Under the pieces are notes generated by a model. It saw only the letters and a list, made by a program, of their open reading frames with translations. It was not told where the DNA came from and searched no databases. From the NCBI GenBank assembly GCA_029204225.1, contig CM055104.1, forward strand, positions 53,483,165 to 53,547,164: 64,000 nucleotides of DNA, given 5' to 3'. The position numbers and the translations under genes are program-made. How positions within the stretch are numbered: position 1 is the first letter of the stretch; every line of letters starts with the position of its first letter. Of the stretch, positions 21,617 through 31,785 are shown piece after piece. This DNA is from Diphasiastrum complanatum. Lineage: Eukaryota > Streptophyta > Lycopodiopsida > Lycopodiales > Lycopodiaceae.

Positions 21617-23228
21617 GACAATCTAAAAAACTAATCTTGATTATGCTCAAAAGAAAAGTTGTTCAAATCATTTAAGATCAAATATGTATGCTAGGATTTT
21701 GTTTCTAACCATAAAATGTCTAGAATCTAAAAAACCATGGCATAGATTGGCTTTTGGAGATCAATCTTTGTAAAAACCTCTGCGAGCCCATTACGATGTG
21801 ATCATATTGCAACAAGATTTGTGAAGGTTGAGGACAATTTTATTGAGATCTAATGATTTTTGCTTAATATGCACTTGTTGTCTGAATTAACCTTCGCATG
21901 GCTTCAAAATTGACAAGGAATTTCTCATACACCTCTGAGAAAGCCTAACTTGGCATTTTGGAGAAGAGACTCAAATAGGTCTCACTAATTTGAGTCACCA
22001 CTTTCCACACCAATTATAAGCTTTGAAAAAGATGAGAGGAAGGTCAAATTTGGTCACCGAGTGACTTTTTTTATTTATTATAGATAAATATTTGTAAGTT
22101 TTTCCAAAAGGGGATGAAAAATTATATTTCAAATGTACAAACATTCTAAACATTTCAATTTTTCCAGGACTCAAGTTTTTACTAAGTTGAGATGTACACA
22201 TTCACAGAAAATATGTTTCTGTTTGGGAGAGTTCATGATATTGTTGATCTTCAAGCCCCAATTTGTTGGGTAAACTAAATGTTCTCACATCACTATGCTT
22301 TCAATGGTCTATTCCTGGGAGTCTATTTCATGTATTAAAGCTTCAATTGTAAATGATGAGATTAATTAGTGATAACATATTCAAACTTTCAAGCAATAAA
22401 ATTTGATGAAACTAATTTTTGTCACACAATCAAATTTGAACAATAAAAAAATGAATTGAATATCAATAATTAAATGATACAAACATTAAACATATTTAGC
22501 TTTCCAAAAGATATTAAGATGACAAATTCTCGTGGAAGTCGTGTAATTCTCTTGCTTAAGCCAGCTTATGATACTTTGCCAAACTAATATATGTCTCCAT
22601 GCAAACCGCTTAAAGATATCCCATCCTCGGTCACCTTTCCACCTACCATCACACAAATCCCCCAAAACTAGTTCCAAAGGATGGTGAATAATGGACAAAT
22701 TAAATGTGGGTGATTCTTAAAGCTCCACAATGCTAAAGGGATTATTGGAAGTTCTCATGCATGCATTTGATGTGCAATACTTACACTCCCATCCTTATTA
22801 ACATCATTCTTCGTGATATAATAATCAAAATCCTCCTAAGTAAAACACTCTCATGCATGCATTAATGTTGACCAATCAAATCCTCGTTTCCAAATTGAAT
22901 TTCCAATAAGTTCACATGAAAAAGTCCTCGTTTTCAATAAGTATACATGGAAAAGTTCTCAAGTGGTTCTTTGAACCCCTCTCTATTTTTCCTTTTCAAG
23001 CATCCCACTTATAACTCTTGTCAGCTGACTTTGATAAATTCACATCTATCCCCCTCCCTTTGTTTTATGGATTGTCATACTAGATTGATATTAATAAGCA
23101 TTCATGCAAACCCCCCATATTACTAGCATATCTTAATGGATATTAGAAAATCTTCATTTGTCCAATCTCTTCAATTTGAATTAAGCCTAATGAGAACATA
23201 ATTAAAATTTCCAGTCTATTAACTAACG
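21617..23228. repeat. Block B noncoding flank (duplicate of 3,143-4,370)
   Basis: Collinear with block A from the LINE A-tail to CAGTCTATTAACTAA, where transposon B begins. It has several additional segments absent from A (for example about 22,200-22,440). No gene. Confidence 0.75.
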
Positions 23229-23605
23229 AGTGAGTGTGGCAAGCCACTTGGCCTGCCTTAAGCTGGTATTTTAATTTTTTTACATGTGTTACAATATATG
23301 TGAATGTGGTAAGAAACTAAATTGTCTATTTTTATTAACAAAAGATGAGAAACCTCATCGGAGTACAAAAAATTGCATGTGGGAAGTGTGAATGTTTTTT
23401 GGTGATTTAAAAGTGACTGTTTGATGCAAGTCACCAGGTAGGGTAGTCGCAAGTTGACCTAGTTCTTTCCAAGAATGCAATAACAATAATCTAACTCTTT
23501 ATGTTGAGTTGTATGTGAAGCAACAATAGTTGCAGCAATGGAAACCCGATGAAGGAGGCTTACATGATATTTGGGTCATTATGTAGGTAATAAATTGGTG
23601 AGTGG

Positions 23606-23930
23606 TCACTCCAATAACAGTGTGTAACTCCGTAAAAGCGTTTCGAGTTGTGTGCATTTGTCCATGTGATCTAATTTGCTTCCATACAATGTTGTTGGCA
23701 TAGTGATAGTTTGCTCGAAACCATGTTTTTGCATGAATGTTGTAAGATAATTGGTGTGGTTGTTGCAAGCAAGCATATTAATATTGAAGTCTCCAAGAAT
23801 GGTTGTTGGTGTTGGTATGTCTGTAGATGTATTTTGTAATATATCATCTATTGTATTCAAGAAACACATCATTTTTTAATTCAGTTTTCGATACACTGCA
23901 AGTACAATCATATCGTTAGCAAGCATCACG
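23606..23930 (-). pseudogene. APE-type endonuclease remnant (N-terminal/central part)
   Basis: The minus strand reads IVLAVYRKLN, a TAA, then MMCFLNTIDDILQ...TILGDFNINML (GDFN at 23,780-23,794), FMQKHGFEQTITMPTT and SKLDHM. The order VYR - GDFN - F-x-x-QxxxxPTT - S-x-LDH is that of the exonuclease-endonuclease-phosphatase domain attached to LINE and Helentron-type transposases. The Asp of GDFN and the Asp-His of LDH are catalytic in the family. The frame shifts after LDHM; the SDHxP end is recognisable only in member A (6,241-6,258). Confidence 0.7.
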
Positions 23931-24207
23931 TGCACTAACGTAAGTATTGTTCTTCATGAATCATGCATACTCAGAGTCAATATTTTCAGGTTGGAAGCTC
24001 AAATGTTTCTATAAAATCCAAACAAAGGATAATACGGCCAAAAGCAGATGATGTCAGAATTAGCATGGATCTTATTACCATATTTATCATGTTTCTTTTG
24101 AAAGTTTATCGTAGATGTCCGTGGCGCTTCATCAGATATATATGAAGAAACATCTCGAATAAAGCTTAAAATGATCAAGCGGTATTTCTTTTATTTTCAA
24201 CTTGGAA

Positions 24208-24495
24208 GGATTCGAGGCGATCAATTGGCTGAATGCCATTGTAGGATTACTTGTCTAGTTGTGGTTTTATCGCTTTTGGCAAAACCGGAGCTCACCTGGT
24301 CCAAAAGCATGGCCCATATTCGGATCCATGTTTGAACTGGTCACCAACGTGAAGCAGTTGCATAATTGGCTTCTTAATAATTTTGAGCAGTCTCACACCT
24401 TCAGAGTCCCGACCTTTGAAAGAAGTTATATCTATATTGTTGATCCGGTGAATGTGGAGTACATATTAAGAAAAAATTGGAATATGGCAAGGTAG
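24208..24495 (+). pseudogene. Cytochrome P450 first-exon fragment (CYP86 clan, CYP704-like)
   Basis: Reads GFEAINWLNAIVGLLV, a TAG (24,256-24,258), then LWFYRFWQNRSSPGPKAWP followed by IFGSMFEL and YIVDPVNVEYILRKNW. The hydrophobic segment is the ER membrane anchor, PGP is the proline hinge, and DPVNVEYIL is the conserved N-terminal motif of CYP86/CYP704 fatty-acid hydroxylases. The stretch ends ...MARG with AAG|GTAGCA, a plausible splice donor. No heme-binding exon or start ATG is present. It is a non-functional exon inside transposon B, on the strand opposite to the transposon. Confidence 0.8.
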
Positions 24496-25847
24496 CATTT
24501 CATGCTATTTTTGCATGCTCATCAAGGACGCTTTAATCATCAATGGATTTGAGTTATGTCTAGTTTCATGATTGACTTTTTTACAAGTATTAATGTGAGA
24601 CACCTTTTGGGAAAACCAATATGATGAAACTTTTGTTATAGGCAGTTAGGAATATTTTCATTTGTCTAAAATCGACACTCTGTGTTGCAATCTATGAGGA
24701 GCTTTAACTGGAAACAAATAGAGCAAACCGAAGTACACATGGCCTTTTCATGCAAGGTCATGCAAACTATGGTATACCACTCCTGATGAAGTGAAGAGTT
24801 CCTGTTTGTGGAAATTGTGGTGGTATTTGCAAGATAAAGGATTGTATCATATTATTGAGGTGTCGCACTTCGTAACACCTGCAGATGCTTTTCCTATAGA
24901 TTTATTAGAGAATTTTTCTTCATTGACATTGGCAATTAGAATTTCAAGACACAAGCACACGTACGATTCAAGGTGCTGGGTCTAACATACGTCCCGTAAT
25001 GGATATAGCCCATAGGTCGAGTTTTTTTTAGACATTACCGTCAACACACAATTGCTTATATCACAATATACCATCAAAATTTATTGTATCAACTATACAA
25101 CCAATCGTATCATATGTTATAGCTTGTACTAAAGAAATGGTCGTGTGTGTCGTTTACAAAAGTATGCATGCAATTTGAGGCTGGAACATATGATTTGTCT
25201 CCTTATTCAGGAAGTGACAAAAACGCTGTTATCATATATATGGAAGACTGAGCACCTAATTCGTAGTTGGTGAACGTACCTCTCTATGGGATCTGCGAAT
25301 AAACTCACGTTTGGTCACAAAATACCGTGAGAAAAGGTGGTATGACGTAAAAATGAGGCACGATGACAGTAGTAGCCTCGAAGCTGGGCATAAACAGATT
25401 CAAATGCAAAAATGGGAAATTGCATAAGCTCCAGGAAGTGGTGATGGCTTTAAAAAAAAGAAAGAGGATATGGCAGACTGCACATCGGAAACACAAGCAT
25501 GTATTATCTTCTAGGTAGAGAAGAGAACAGAATACATGCAAAAAGCCACGACAGAAGGTTCCACGCAGCACAATGCATGCAGGAAGGCACGAGAAAATCC
25601 ACCCAGCTACTACCATGGACAGGGTCCCCTGTCAGTGCATAAAGATTTATCTCTCAAAACAAATTTACCCTATTAATTCACTAAAACTACATTTACATTT
25701 TGTTAGCTGTTTCGTAAATAAAAATCAGTATAAATATTAGATTAAGTAAACCAAAAATAAAATTTTAATAATTATTTAGAACACAATCATGTCAACTTTT
25801 TGTTATGTCTACTATGTGCCCATAGTACCCCTTACAGGCAGGGCCAA

Positions 25848-26673
25848 TAAACATAGAACACAGCTATATATATATGTATCTAGTCCTTTTGTAACTTAGA
25901 AAAACATAATCCTTTCAGGATTTGAAAATTCAATTTGGAAAATTAGAAGTATTTACAAGTTAAATGTTGTCTTTGCTTATTGGGATTATGGATTATGGAT
26001 TAATCAGGCATCATATCCAACAAACAATCTGAGAAAAAATTGATGACAATCAAATTGAAAGATTTTAATAATGCAATACCATCAAATCAACTAATACTGC
26101 ACTGAATCAAGTAGATATTTATAACTTAAAAAACTCAATTACAACAAAGGTAGGGCTGGTAAATCCTTCAGTATCAAGGATATAGTTGATCAGCTCAGCT
26201 AATCATCTTACATGTTCCTACAGTACTCTGCTATCCATTTTACAGCATTAAACAGGAAGATGAAAAGAATTGATTACAGAGGTATCTTTGGTGTCTGAAA
26301 GTCATTGCTGTGCTCAGAGAAACCTCTATATGCTAGCAAGGATCATTAAACCCAAGAGTATAAAGCAAGGTTAAGACTAATTGGGCTAAATTGAATTTCT
26401 CTACAACGCAGACTAATCTGAATTAGGAATTTTCAAAGATTGTGGCACCAGAGTAAATCTCAACAGACTTCCAAATTGTGTTTCCTCAAATAAGATCCCG
26501 AAAGGAGTAAATCCTTTCTTGCAGCATAAAATCAAAGGCTACACAGCTTCTGATGATTGCAATGCCATTTTTTGAATCCAATTTCTCAATAGAATCTCGA
26601 AGATTCTTGCAAAACATGAAAGAAATATCAAACTGTCAATTCTTCACAGAGTAGTAGCGGTGTGTTACAGCCA
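25848..26673. other. Downstream region of zinc-ribbon gene B
   Basis: Resumes the block A/B alignment (about 25,862 onward equals about 4,402 onward). Noncoding 3' flank of the minus-strand zinc-ribbon gene. Confidence 0.6.
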
Positions 26674-26868
26674 TTAGCGGATTTGGGCTCCACAGCGTGT
26701 GCAGAGTATTTCATGATGGCTGCTGCAGCAGACAGGGATAAAGCAGAAGCGGCACTCTGTCTTCACCCTTGCGTTACTGAGCTGCCCCCCGCATCTGGGA
26801 CAGAGGCCCTGAACAGGCTTGGCGCTCTTCACCTTGCGTATCTGGTCACAGATGAAGCAGAAAAACAT
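26674..26868 (-). CDS. Small Cys-rich zinc-ribbon-like protein, copy B
   Basis: 64 residues, MFFCFICDQIRK... ending CTRCGAQIR, with the same four Cys clusters as copy A (5,193-5,387) and a single residue change (Ala for Ser in QLSN-S/A-R). The noncoding surroundings differ much more than the coding frame, which suggests purifying selection on at least one copy. The start is the first Met after an in-frame break. The function is unknown; zinc binding is inferred from the CxxC pairs. Family members of this size occur widely in plants. Confidence 0.72.
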   Translation of the reverse strand: MFFCFICDQIRKVKSAKPVQGLCPRCGGQLSNARVKTECRFCFIPVCCSSHHEILCTRCGAQIR

Positions 26869-26987
26869 GATGGATGGATGGATGGATCGCCTTTCTTTCT
26901 TCTGATCTTTTGTAATTTCTTCTACTTTTCTTCTGTCTTCTCGCCTCCCTTTCCTCGCCTTTACTTCTCTTTCCTCTGCCTCGAAAG

Positions 26988-27243
26988 AGTTTCGATCCTC
27001 AAAGAGAAGCTAGAGCAACAGCATAAGAAGTTCTTTTCTTTCAGTAAGAGCTCTGTAGAAATTTTACTCCCTCAAAGATCTGTATACGGATACAGGAGAG
27101 ATATAAAAAATGAAGGGGTATCTTTGGGGTAATTAAATGCAGAATCGAGATAATACCTTTTGATTTGGTTCTGTGAGAAAAACTGTTGGTACGAGAGTTC
27201 GAACCTGCGGCTGAAAAAAGCTCAATTCTGCGAATCCAGTGCT
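26988..27243. other. Extra ~256 bp in leader of copy B
   Basis: Copy A runs CTCGAAAGCAAAGACTGATTG without a break where copy B has about 256 bp between CTCGAAAG and CTAATTGAAACGG. The extra sequence contains GAGTTCGAACCTGC, similar to an RNA polymerase III B-box, but no foldable tRNA. It may be a SINE-like insertion in B or a deletion in A; a spliced 5'-UTR intron is another possibility. Confidence 0.45.
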
Positions 27244-27560
27244 AATTGAAACGGAGGAGGAGCATCTATATATATGTATCCGTGAGAAAGGATTGTCGGC
27301 GGAGAATGGCACGCGGTATTCTAAGCCCGCACCATTGGATGCTTGCCACGAGTCAAGCCGTTACGTGGAGAGGATTCAACGGTTCATCTAAGCACACGTG
27401 GAAAAATTCTAATGGCTTTAGTGTCAGATCATGAGACGCTGACACGTGTAAGCGTGTCACCCACAAACCTCCACGCTTGAGACGCGTCACTCGTGCGTGC
27501 ATCGAAGCTTCCTGATCGACACGTGTCAGGATCTCAACAGTGAAGGTGGACAGTGGAGGC
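27244..27560 (-). promoter_or_regulatory. Promoter of zinc-ribbon gene B (TATA and three G-boxes)
   Basis: TATATATAT at 27,267-27,275, then CACGTG at 27,395-27,400, 27,443-27,448 and 27,520-27,525. Order and surrounding words (GACACGTGTCAGG, GCTTGCACCACGAAGACAGAAA) match copy A. Retention of the motifs in diverged noncoding sequence supports function, by inference. Confidence 0.6.
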
Positions 27561-27586
27561 TTGCACCACGAAGACAGAAACGTCCA

Positions 27587-27729
27587 GAATTTGAATAAAG
27601 TCATGAGATATTATTATTTTTATTTTATTATTATTAATAGTTTGGTAATAGCATAGGTATTCAATGAAATTTGAGAAAAGTGATGAAATATTGTTTGATA
27701 CTTGTTTACAACACACACACACACACACG

Positions 27730-27761
<32 letters not shown>

Positions 27762-27975
27762 GGTAATGGGTATTGACCAGCCATTTCTTGTCACGTTTCA
27801 TTGATTAGCCATCCTTGTTGTGACACTTGGCATATTGTAGAGCATATATTTTTAGGCTTTGCTTTGCTTTACTTATGAGATTAGGGCAATGTTGCCACTT
27901 GATTGGCATTAATTGTCGTTGCATTTTGAAGTGTAGGTAAAGGCTTTGGTTACACGTCAAAAGAAAAGAAGCACC
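27587..27975. repeat. Block B right part (duplicate of 9,793-10,180)
   Basis: Follows the promoter directly, whereas in block A the same sequence is separated from it by transposon A. Includes a CA then TA microsatellite at 27,711-27,762. No gene. Confidence 0.7.
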
Positions 27976-28049
27976 ATGTTAACATGTTAATACTTTCAGA
28001 TTCTAGTATATTTTCACAAATGTACAGGTACAAAAAATAAATGGCAACC

Positions 28050-28945
28050 TGTTGTAAAGCTGACTCGGGTGCACCTAGTGTGCCCTATAAGACTCTAAGG
28101 GGTGACACTCCCTATGGTCCCAGAGCGAGTTAGAAAGTCAAGGATTGAGCCTCTGACCTGTGGTGAGCCAGTCAAGTAGTCACAAGTCATGAACTAGCTT
28201 TGGAGCTCGAGTCATGGCCTAGTCAAGAACCAAGTTGATTCTGCCGCCAAGATGGCTCCCGGGAGCCAAACTGATACTGCCAAGCTTAATCAGCAAAATA
28301 AAAACTAAGTCCAAAAAAGCTTGCTTTACCAGAAAGCACTATATTCCAAGACAGAGGGGGCATGTCGATTCACACCAGAACTATAGGGGGAGTCCGGTAC
28401 ATAGAAACTTGGGCAGCTCAACCAGCGCCAGAGATCCAGTAGCCAGGTCTCAACTCCCTCTACCAACGCGAGCCAGGCACAATGCCCAGCACGTGTTGGT
28501 GGCCCCGAGACCAGTCAGTCTATCTATGAATGTAACCTCTTCCAAATTTAATAAAGTTGATCCTTGGGGATGATTACCATTTCGGTTTCGCCTCCAGGAC
28601 AGGTCCAAGTGGAAGGACCCTTATTACAACCTTTTTGCGTCGCCGGTGCCTAAGGGTCCAGATTACCGACGTGTGGCTCATCGCTATGCCATTTGGTCAG
28701 TTTGGCGACCACTATGCCTTGGGTTTCATGTGTGGCTTGTCTTTGCCTTTGGTTACCTTTTGGGGACGGATTCTGAGTTGGCTTTCGAGCTGGTTGGGAT
28801 TCCAGTTTTCTTAAGTCTGAATGGTTAAGTTTGTTACGTTTCTAAGTTGGCTTTTACGTAAGTGCATGATGGATGAATGTTAGACTTAAGCACGTGTTGG
28901 AGAAACCGCTCAAGTCCCAACGCCTTTTGAGACGCCGACGCAACA
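28050..28945 (+). repeat. 5' LTR (896 bp) of a tRNA-Met-primed element
   Basis: Begins TGTTGTAAAGCTGACTC and ends ...GACGCAACA two bases before the primer site. Distinctly more GC-rich than its neighbours. TTTAATAAAG at 28,548 could be a polyadenylation signal. The 3' LTR is absent from the window. Confidence 0.6.
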
Positions 28946-28947
28946 TG

Positions 28948-28960
28948 TGGTATCAGAGCC
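28948..28960 (+). other. Primer binding site (tRNA-iMet)
   Basis: TGGTATCAGAGCC, complementary to the 3' end of plant initiator tRNA-Met. Confidence 0.8.
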
Positions 28961-29031
28961 GACTAGCCAGTCAGCTACACAAGTCTCACAGGGATGGCCA
29001 CTTTTTGGGATTTGTCAGGACAGCCATTATG

Positions 29032-29410
29032 CAAGGTGCTGCCCACAGTGTAAGCACGGGTGCGTCCAGTCGGGGTGGTCGGCAGAACGGGGGACTTGAT
29101 GAGTCAAGGTGCTGCCCTTGAGGTGTAAGCACGGTCAGTTCCCGCGGTTCAGGCCTGACGCAGTCTGCACGTAGGATAGATGAGACAAAGTGTTGCCTAG
29201 GGAGGTGAAAGCACGGTCTGTGCCTTGTGGGATGCGAGGTGACATATTCGAACTGTACAGGTTAACCATTGATACAAAGATGTTGCTCGAATTCGGGTGT
29301 AAAGCACGGGTGGTTAGCTGCCGATCGTTTAGCTATAAGGGCTATGGACCAGATTTGGTGGGGCGTGACTGAGGCAATGTGCTGCTTAATGGTGAAAGCA
29401 CGGATGGTTG
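29032..29410 (+). repeat. Array of five stem-loops in element leader
   Basis: Five copies of CAA-(g/a)GTGCTGCC...GGTGTAAGCACGG start near 29,032, 29,105, 29,186, 29,275 and 29,374, spaced 73, 81, 89 and 99 bp. In each, GTGCT (or GTGTT/ATGTT) can pair with AGCAC about 12-20 bases downstream: 29,036-40/29,053-57, 29,109-113/29,128-132, 29,190-194/29,210-214, 29,379-383/29,397-401; the fourth unit is degenerate. Sequences between the stems are not conserved. The array begins about 70 bp after the primer site, where packaging and dimerisation signals of LTR elements lie; that role is inferred. Confidence 0.75.
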
Positions 29411-29824
29411 GATGGATGTTTCCCCGTGGGCTAATTCTATGATAGATTTGCATGGGCGCGGCTAGGCAAAGGTCCTACGTCTGGTCTCAAGGGGGATGTG
29501 ACTTGAGAGGGATCCTATGTGTTTACTTTGGTTGGTATGTTTGTTTGTTGTGTGCTTGCCAGGACCTGAATAACCCTTGATTCCTACTTGGCTCTCAGGT
29601 AATTTGATCGTGTTCATTTGAGGAGGAGATACTTTTGTATTGAAACTGACTTAATAAAGAAGGAAAAAGAGCTGTGGGCCCAGTGTGCAAAGGGGAGAGC
29701 TTTCAAAAAGAGAAGGAAAATAGACTAGTGGAAGTGCACATCTTACCAGGATGGATGACCACCTTGATGAATCGCAAGCATTAACAAACGGGGAAGAGCA
29801 AGGCCGAGAATATGGCTCTCACTT
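29411..29824 (+). other. Rest of leader, cut by a Gypsy insertion
   Basis: Noncoding. A short frame from ATG at about 29,751 (MDDHLDESQALTNGE...) is open up to the junction at 29,825 and might be the start of gag, but it is too short to identify. No continuation of this element was recognised further right. Confidence 0.4.
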
Positions 29825-30571
29825 TGTTGGAGAGTTTGCAAATCCCAAGGCAACCCTAACTCTAGCTAATAAGTGAGAGGGATTTGGCACCCTGCGTGTG
29901 TAAGTCCAACCCGATGATCACATAGTTATTTGATTAATTAGAAAGTCAATAAAAGGACTATAGGCCTTTTTGTAGGACTTTTAATGTCGCAGGGCCTGAA
30001 TGTCAAGTTAGTGAATAAAGTTGGATTTCCCTCCAATTTGGATGGTTCTCACTCTTTTTTAAATTTGAATAATTAGGGAGGCAGAAATGGACCAATAGGA
30101 TTCAAAGGCCAGGGTCCTTCTCTCTACTATAAAAAGGGACCGACTCGAGTTTCCTATACATGTACATATCTTCATTTCAATAAAGTAGATTGGTTCTCTT
30201 GTGAAATAGATTTATGAATGTCCTTGCTCTCTATCACTTTTCCTCCATCTCTCATGCTTTTATTGTGTTTGCTAATTGTTGGATCTGATTGTTATTGGGA
30301 TTGCATGTTTTCATATTTTTTGTGAAAGAGAAAGGGAGAGAGAGAAAGAGTAAGCTATCCTCATTGTCGATCTAGTGTTAATGGATGTAGTGTTAATGCT
30401 TAGGGTTAATGGATGTTAGAGATAGATGTGAATTTTCCATTCATGCTGAAATCTGAACTATGCTATCGCTCTCATGGGAACGAATCTACGCATGACAACT
30501 AACTTCATCTCCTTGATGCTAGATTGATTAGATCTTGGGTTGAGGATAGGCGAGGAAAGAAATTCACTACA
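29825..30571 (+). repeat. 5' LTR of tRNA-Asp-primed Gypsy element
   Basis: TGTTGGAGAGTTTG to ...TTCACTACA, 747 bp, nearly collinear with the solo LTR at 19,671-20,420. The GA-rich AGAGAGAAAG tract and the terminal CACTACA are kept. Inserted into the leader of the element starting at 28,050. Confidence 0.85.
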
Positions 30572-30575
30572 ATTT

Positions 30576-30593
30576 TGGCGCCATTGCCGGGGA
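30576..30593 (+). other. Primer binding site (tRNA-Asp)
   Basis: TGGCGCCATTGCCGGGGA, 17 of 18 bases complementary to the 3' end of plant tRNA-Asp, four bases inside the LTR. Confidence 0.85.
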
Positions 30594-31785
30594 GCTACGC
30601 CAATTTTTCAATTTGCAGCATGTTTGTTGGATGGTTAGCTTATATTAGGCATCTTGTCGTGGCATGAATAGTGTTAAATCTGCATTTATGGTTAGTTTGG
30701 GAGTGATTTTGTCTGATTTGAGTGGATTTGCTTGTTTGAAATCTAATCTGATTGTGGAACAATAAAAGCTATTCAGATCACCAATCTTAAGATCGATTTG
30801 GATCTGAGATATCAAAAAAACAACAAAAATTGATCAAATCTGCCAGATTTTGGTCAAAAGGAGGCAAAAATCATCATCAGAGCTGATAACTTTTTGTCCT
30901 CTTTCAGGAAACGTTCGTCGAGTTGCAGGCACCTTCAATTTTGATCACAAAACCTTCAGTCTGAAGGAAGAACAATCCTTCCCAGCAGATTTCCATAAAC
31001 ATCAGAAAAACCATCAAAAAACACCAAAAAATTTCCAAAACCCTAAAAATACAAAAAAAAAACCTTTGTCCGATTTTTTTAGTGCATAGGTGATTCAGAT
31101 CTATCTACTGCCAGGTCGACAAAGAATTATATCAGAAATAGAAGGTTTCTCAGAGGATCAGATATCATATTGTCATATTTTTGTCAAAAAAGTCTCTTTT
31201 TCGTAAAATACCGAAATTACATTTGATTTTTCGTCCAGGTCATTCTATATATAGTAAATCACTATTTTTGAATTCGACGAATATTCCTCCTATCCAGATC
31301 ATAACAAATCTTTATTTTTACCCTCGCCAAACTATAGAAACTGTGTTTTTGTGTGCCAGAAATTTTCACCAGTTCTACCTTAGCTTTATCTATGTCAGAT
31401 TCTGAGTCTAAGAGTTCGGCGAAGGTTAATTCTGAAGTATTTGTCAAAAAAGTATGATTAGAAAGTTTTTTTTTTAAAAAATAGCACTGTTGAACCTTCG
31501 TCGAGTGAATCTTCGTCTAGGGAACCTTCGCCAGTTCTATTTTTAGATTCTGATTTTCCAGATCAAGTCCTTGTCAAATTTTGGATCAAATCTGATACAG
31601 TCTAATTTTGATTCTGAGAATTTTTCATTTTTGAGAAGTATCGATTGGTTGAATTTCGGAATCCTTTTCACGACATAGGAATTTGATTCTTGTCAAGTGG
31701 AAGAGATCTAGAAGATTTGATCTGAGATAGTTTTGATTAAAAATCTAGATCCAATCTCATTGTCTGCTTGATTTAATCTGTAAAG
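30594..31785 (+). other. Gypsy leader, noncoding
   Basis: Long AT-rich 5' leader typical of Tat/Athila-like Gypsy elements. Open frames at 30,850-31,089 and 31,181-31,405 are composition artefacts. TTCGTCGAGTGAA/TTCGTCTAGGGAA words recur near 31,490. Confidence 0.5.

Larger units (their letters stand above)
23229..25847 (-). mobile_element. Helentron/Helitron2-like element B with captured P450 exon
   Basis: Second member of the family at 5,883-9,679. In its orientation it starts TTGGCCCTGCCT (25,836-25,847) and ends with the inverted 13-mer (23,248-23,260, one C missing), the stem-loop GTGGC-TT-GCCAC (23,236-23,247) and ...CACTCACTCG. Flanks read CTAA | element | TAAACATAG; block A at 4,360-4,380 reads CTAA|TCAACATAAG, i.e. 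an apparent empty site between A and T. The endonuclease remnant lies near the stem-loop end; the middle holds a P450 exon on the opposite strand instead of the pectinesterase exon of member A. 24,496-25,314 has no recognisable gene. Confidence 0.6.

Noticed and set aside
5883-25847. Cut-and-paste DNA transposon with TIRs
   Set aside because: The inverted 14-mer is terminal at one end only, with a stem-loop outside it at the other; no target duplication and no DDE transposase seen.
27170-27250. tRNA gene
   Set aside because: Has a B-box-like GTTCGAACC but the T-arm does not pair and no acceptor stem forms.
29032-29410. CRISPR-like or tRNA-like array
   Set aside because: Repeats are diverged, spacing changes, and it lies in a eukaryotic retroelement leader; a stem-loop array is the simpler reading.
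30850-31405. Two short plus-strand frames in the Gypsy leader
   Set aside because: Lys/Asn or Phe-rich by base composition, no conservation with the related LTR element.
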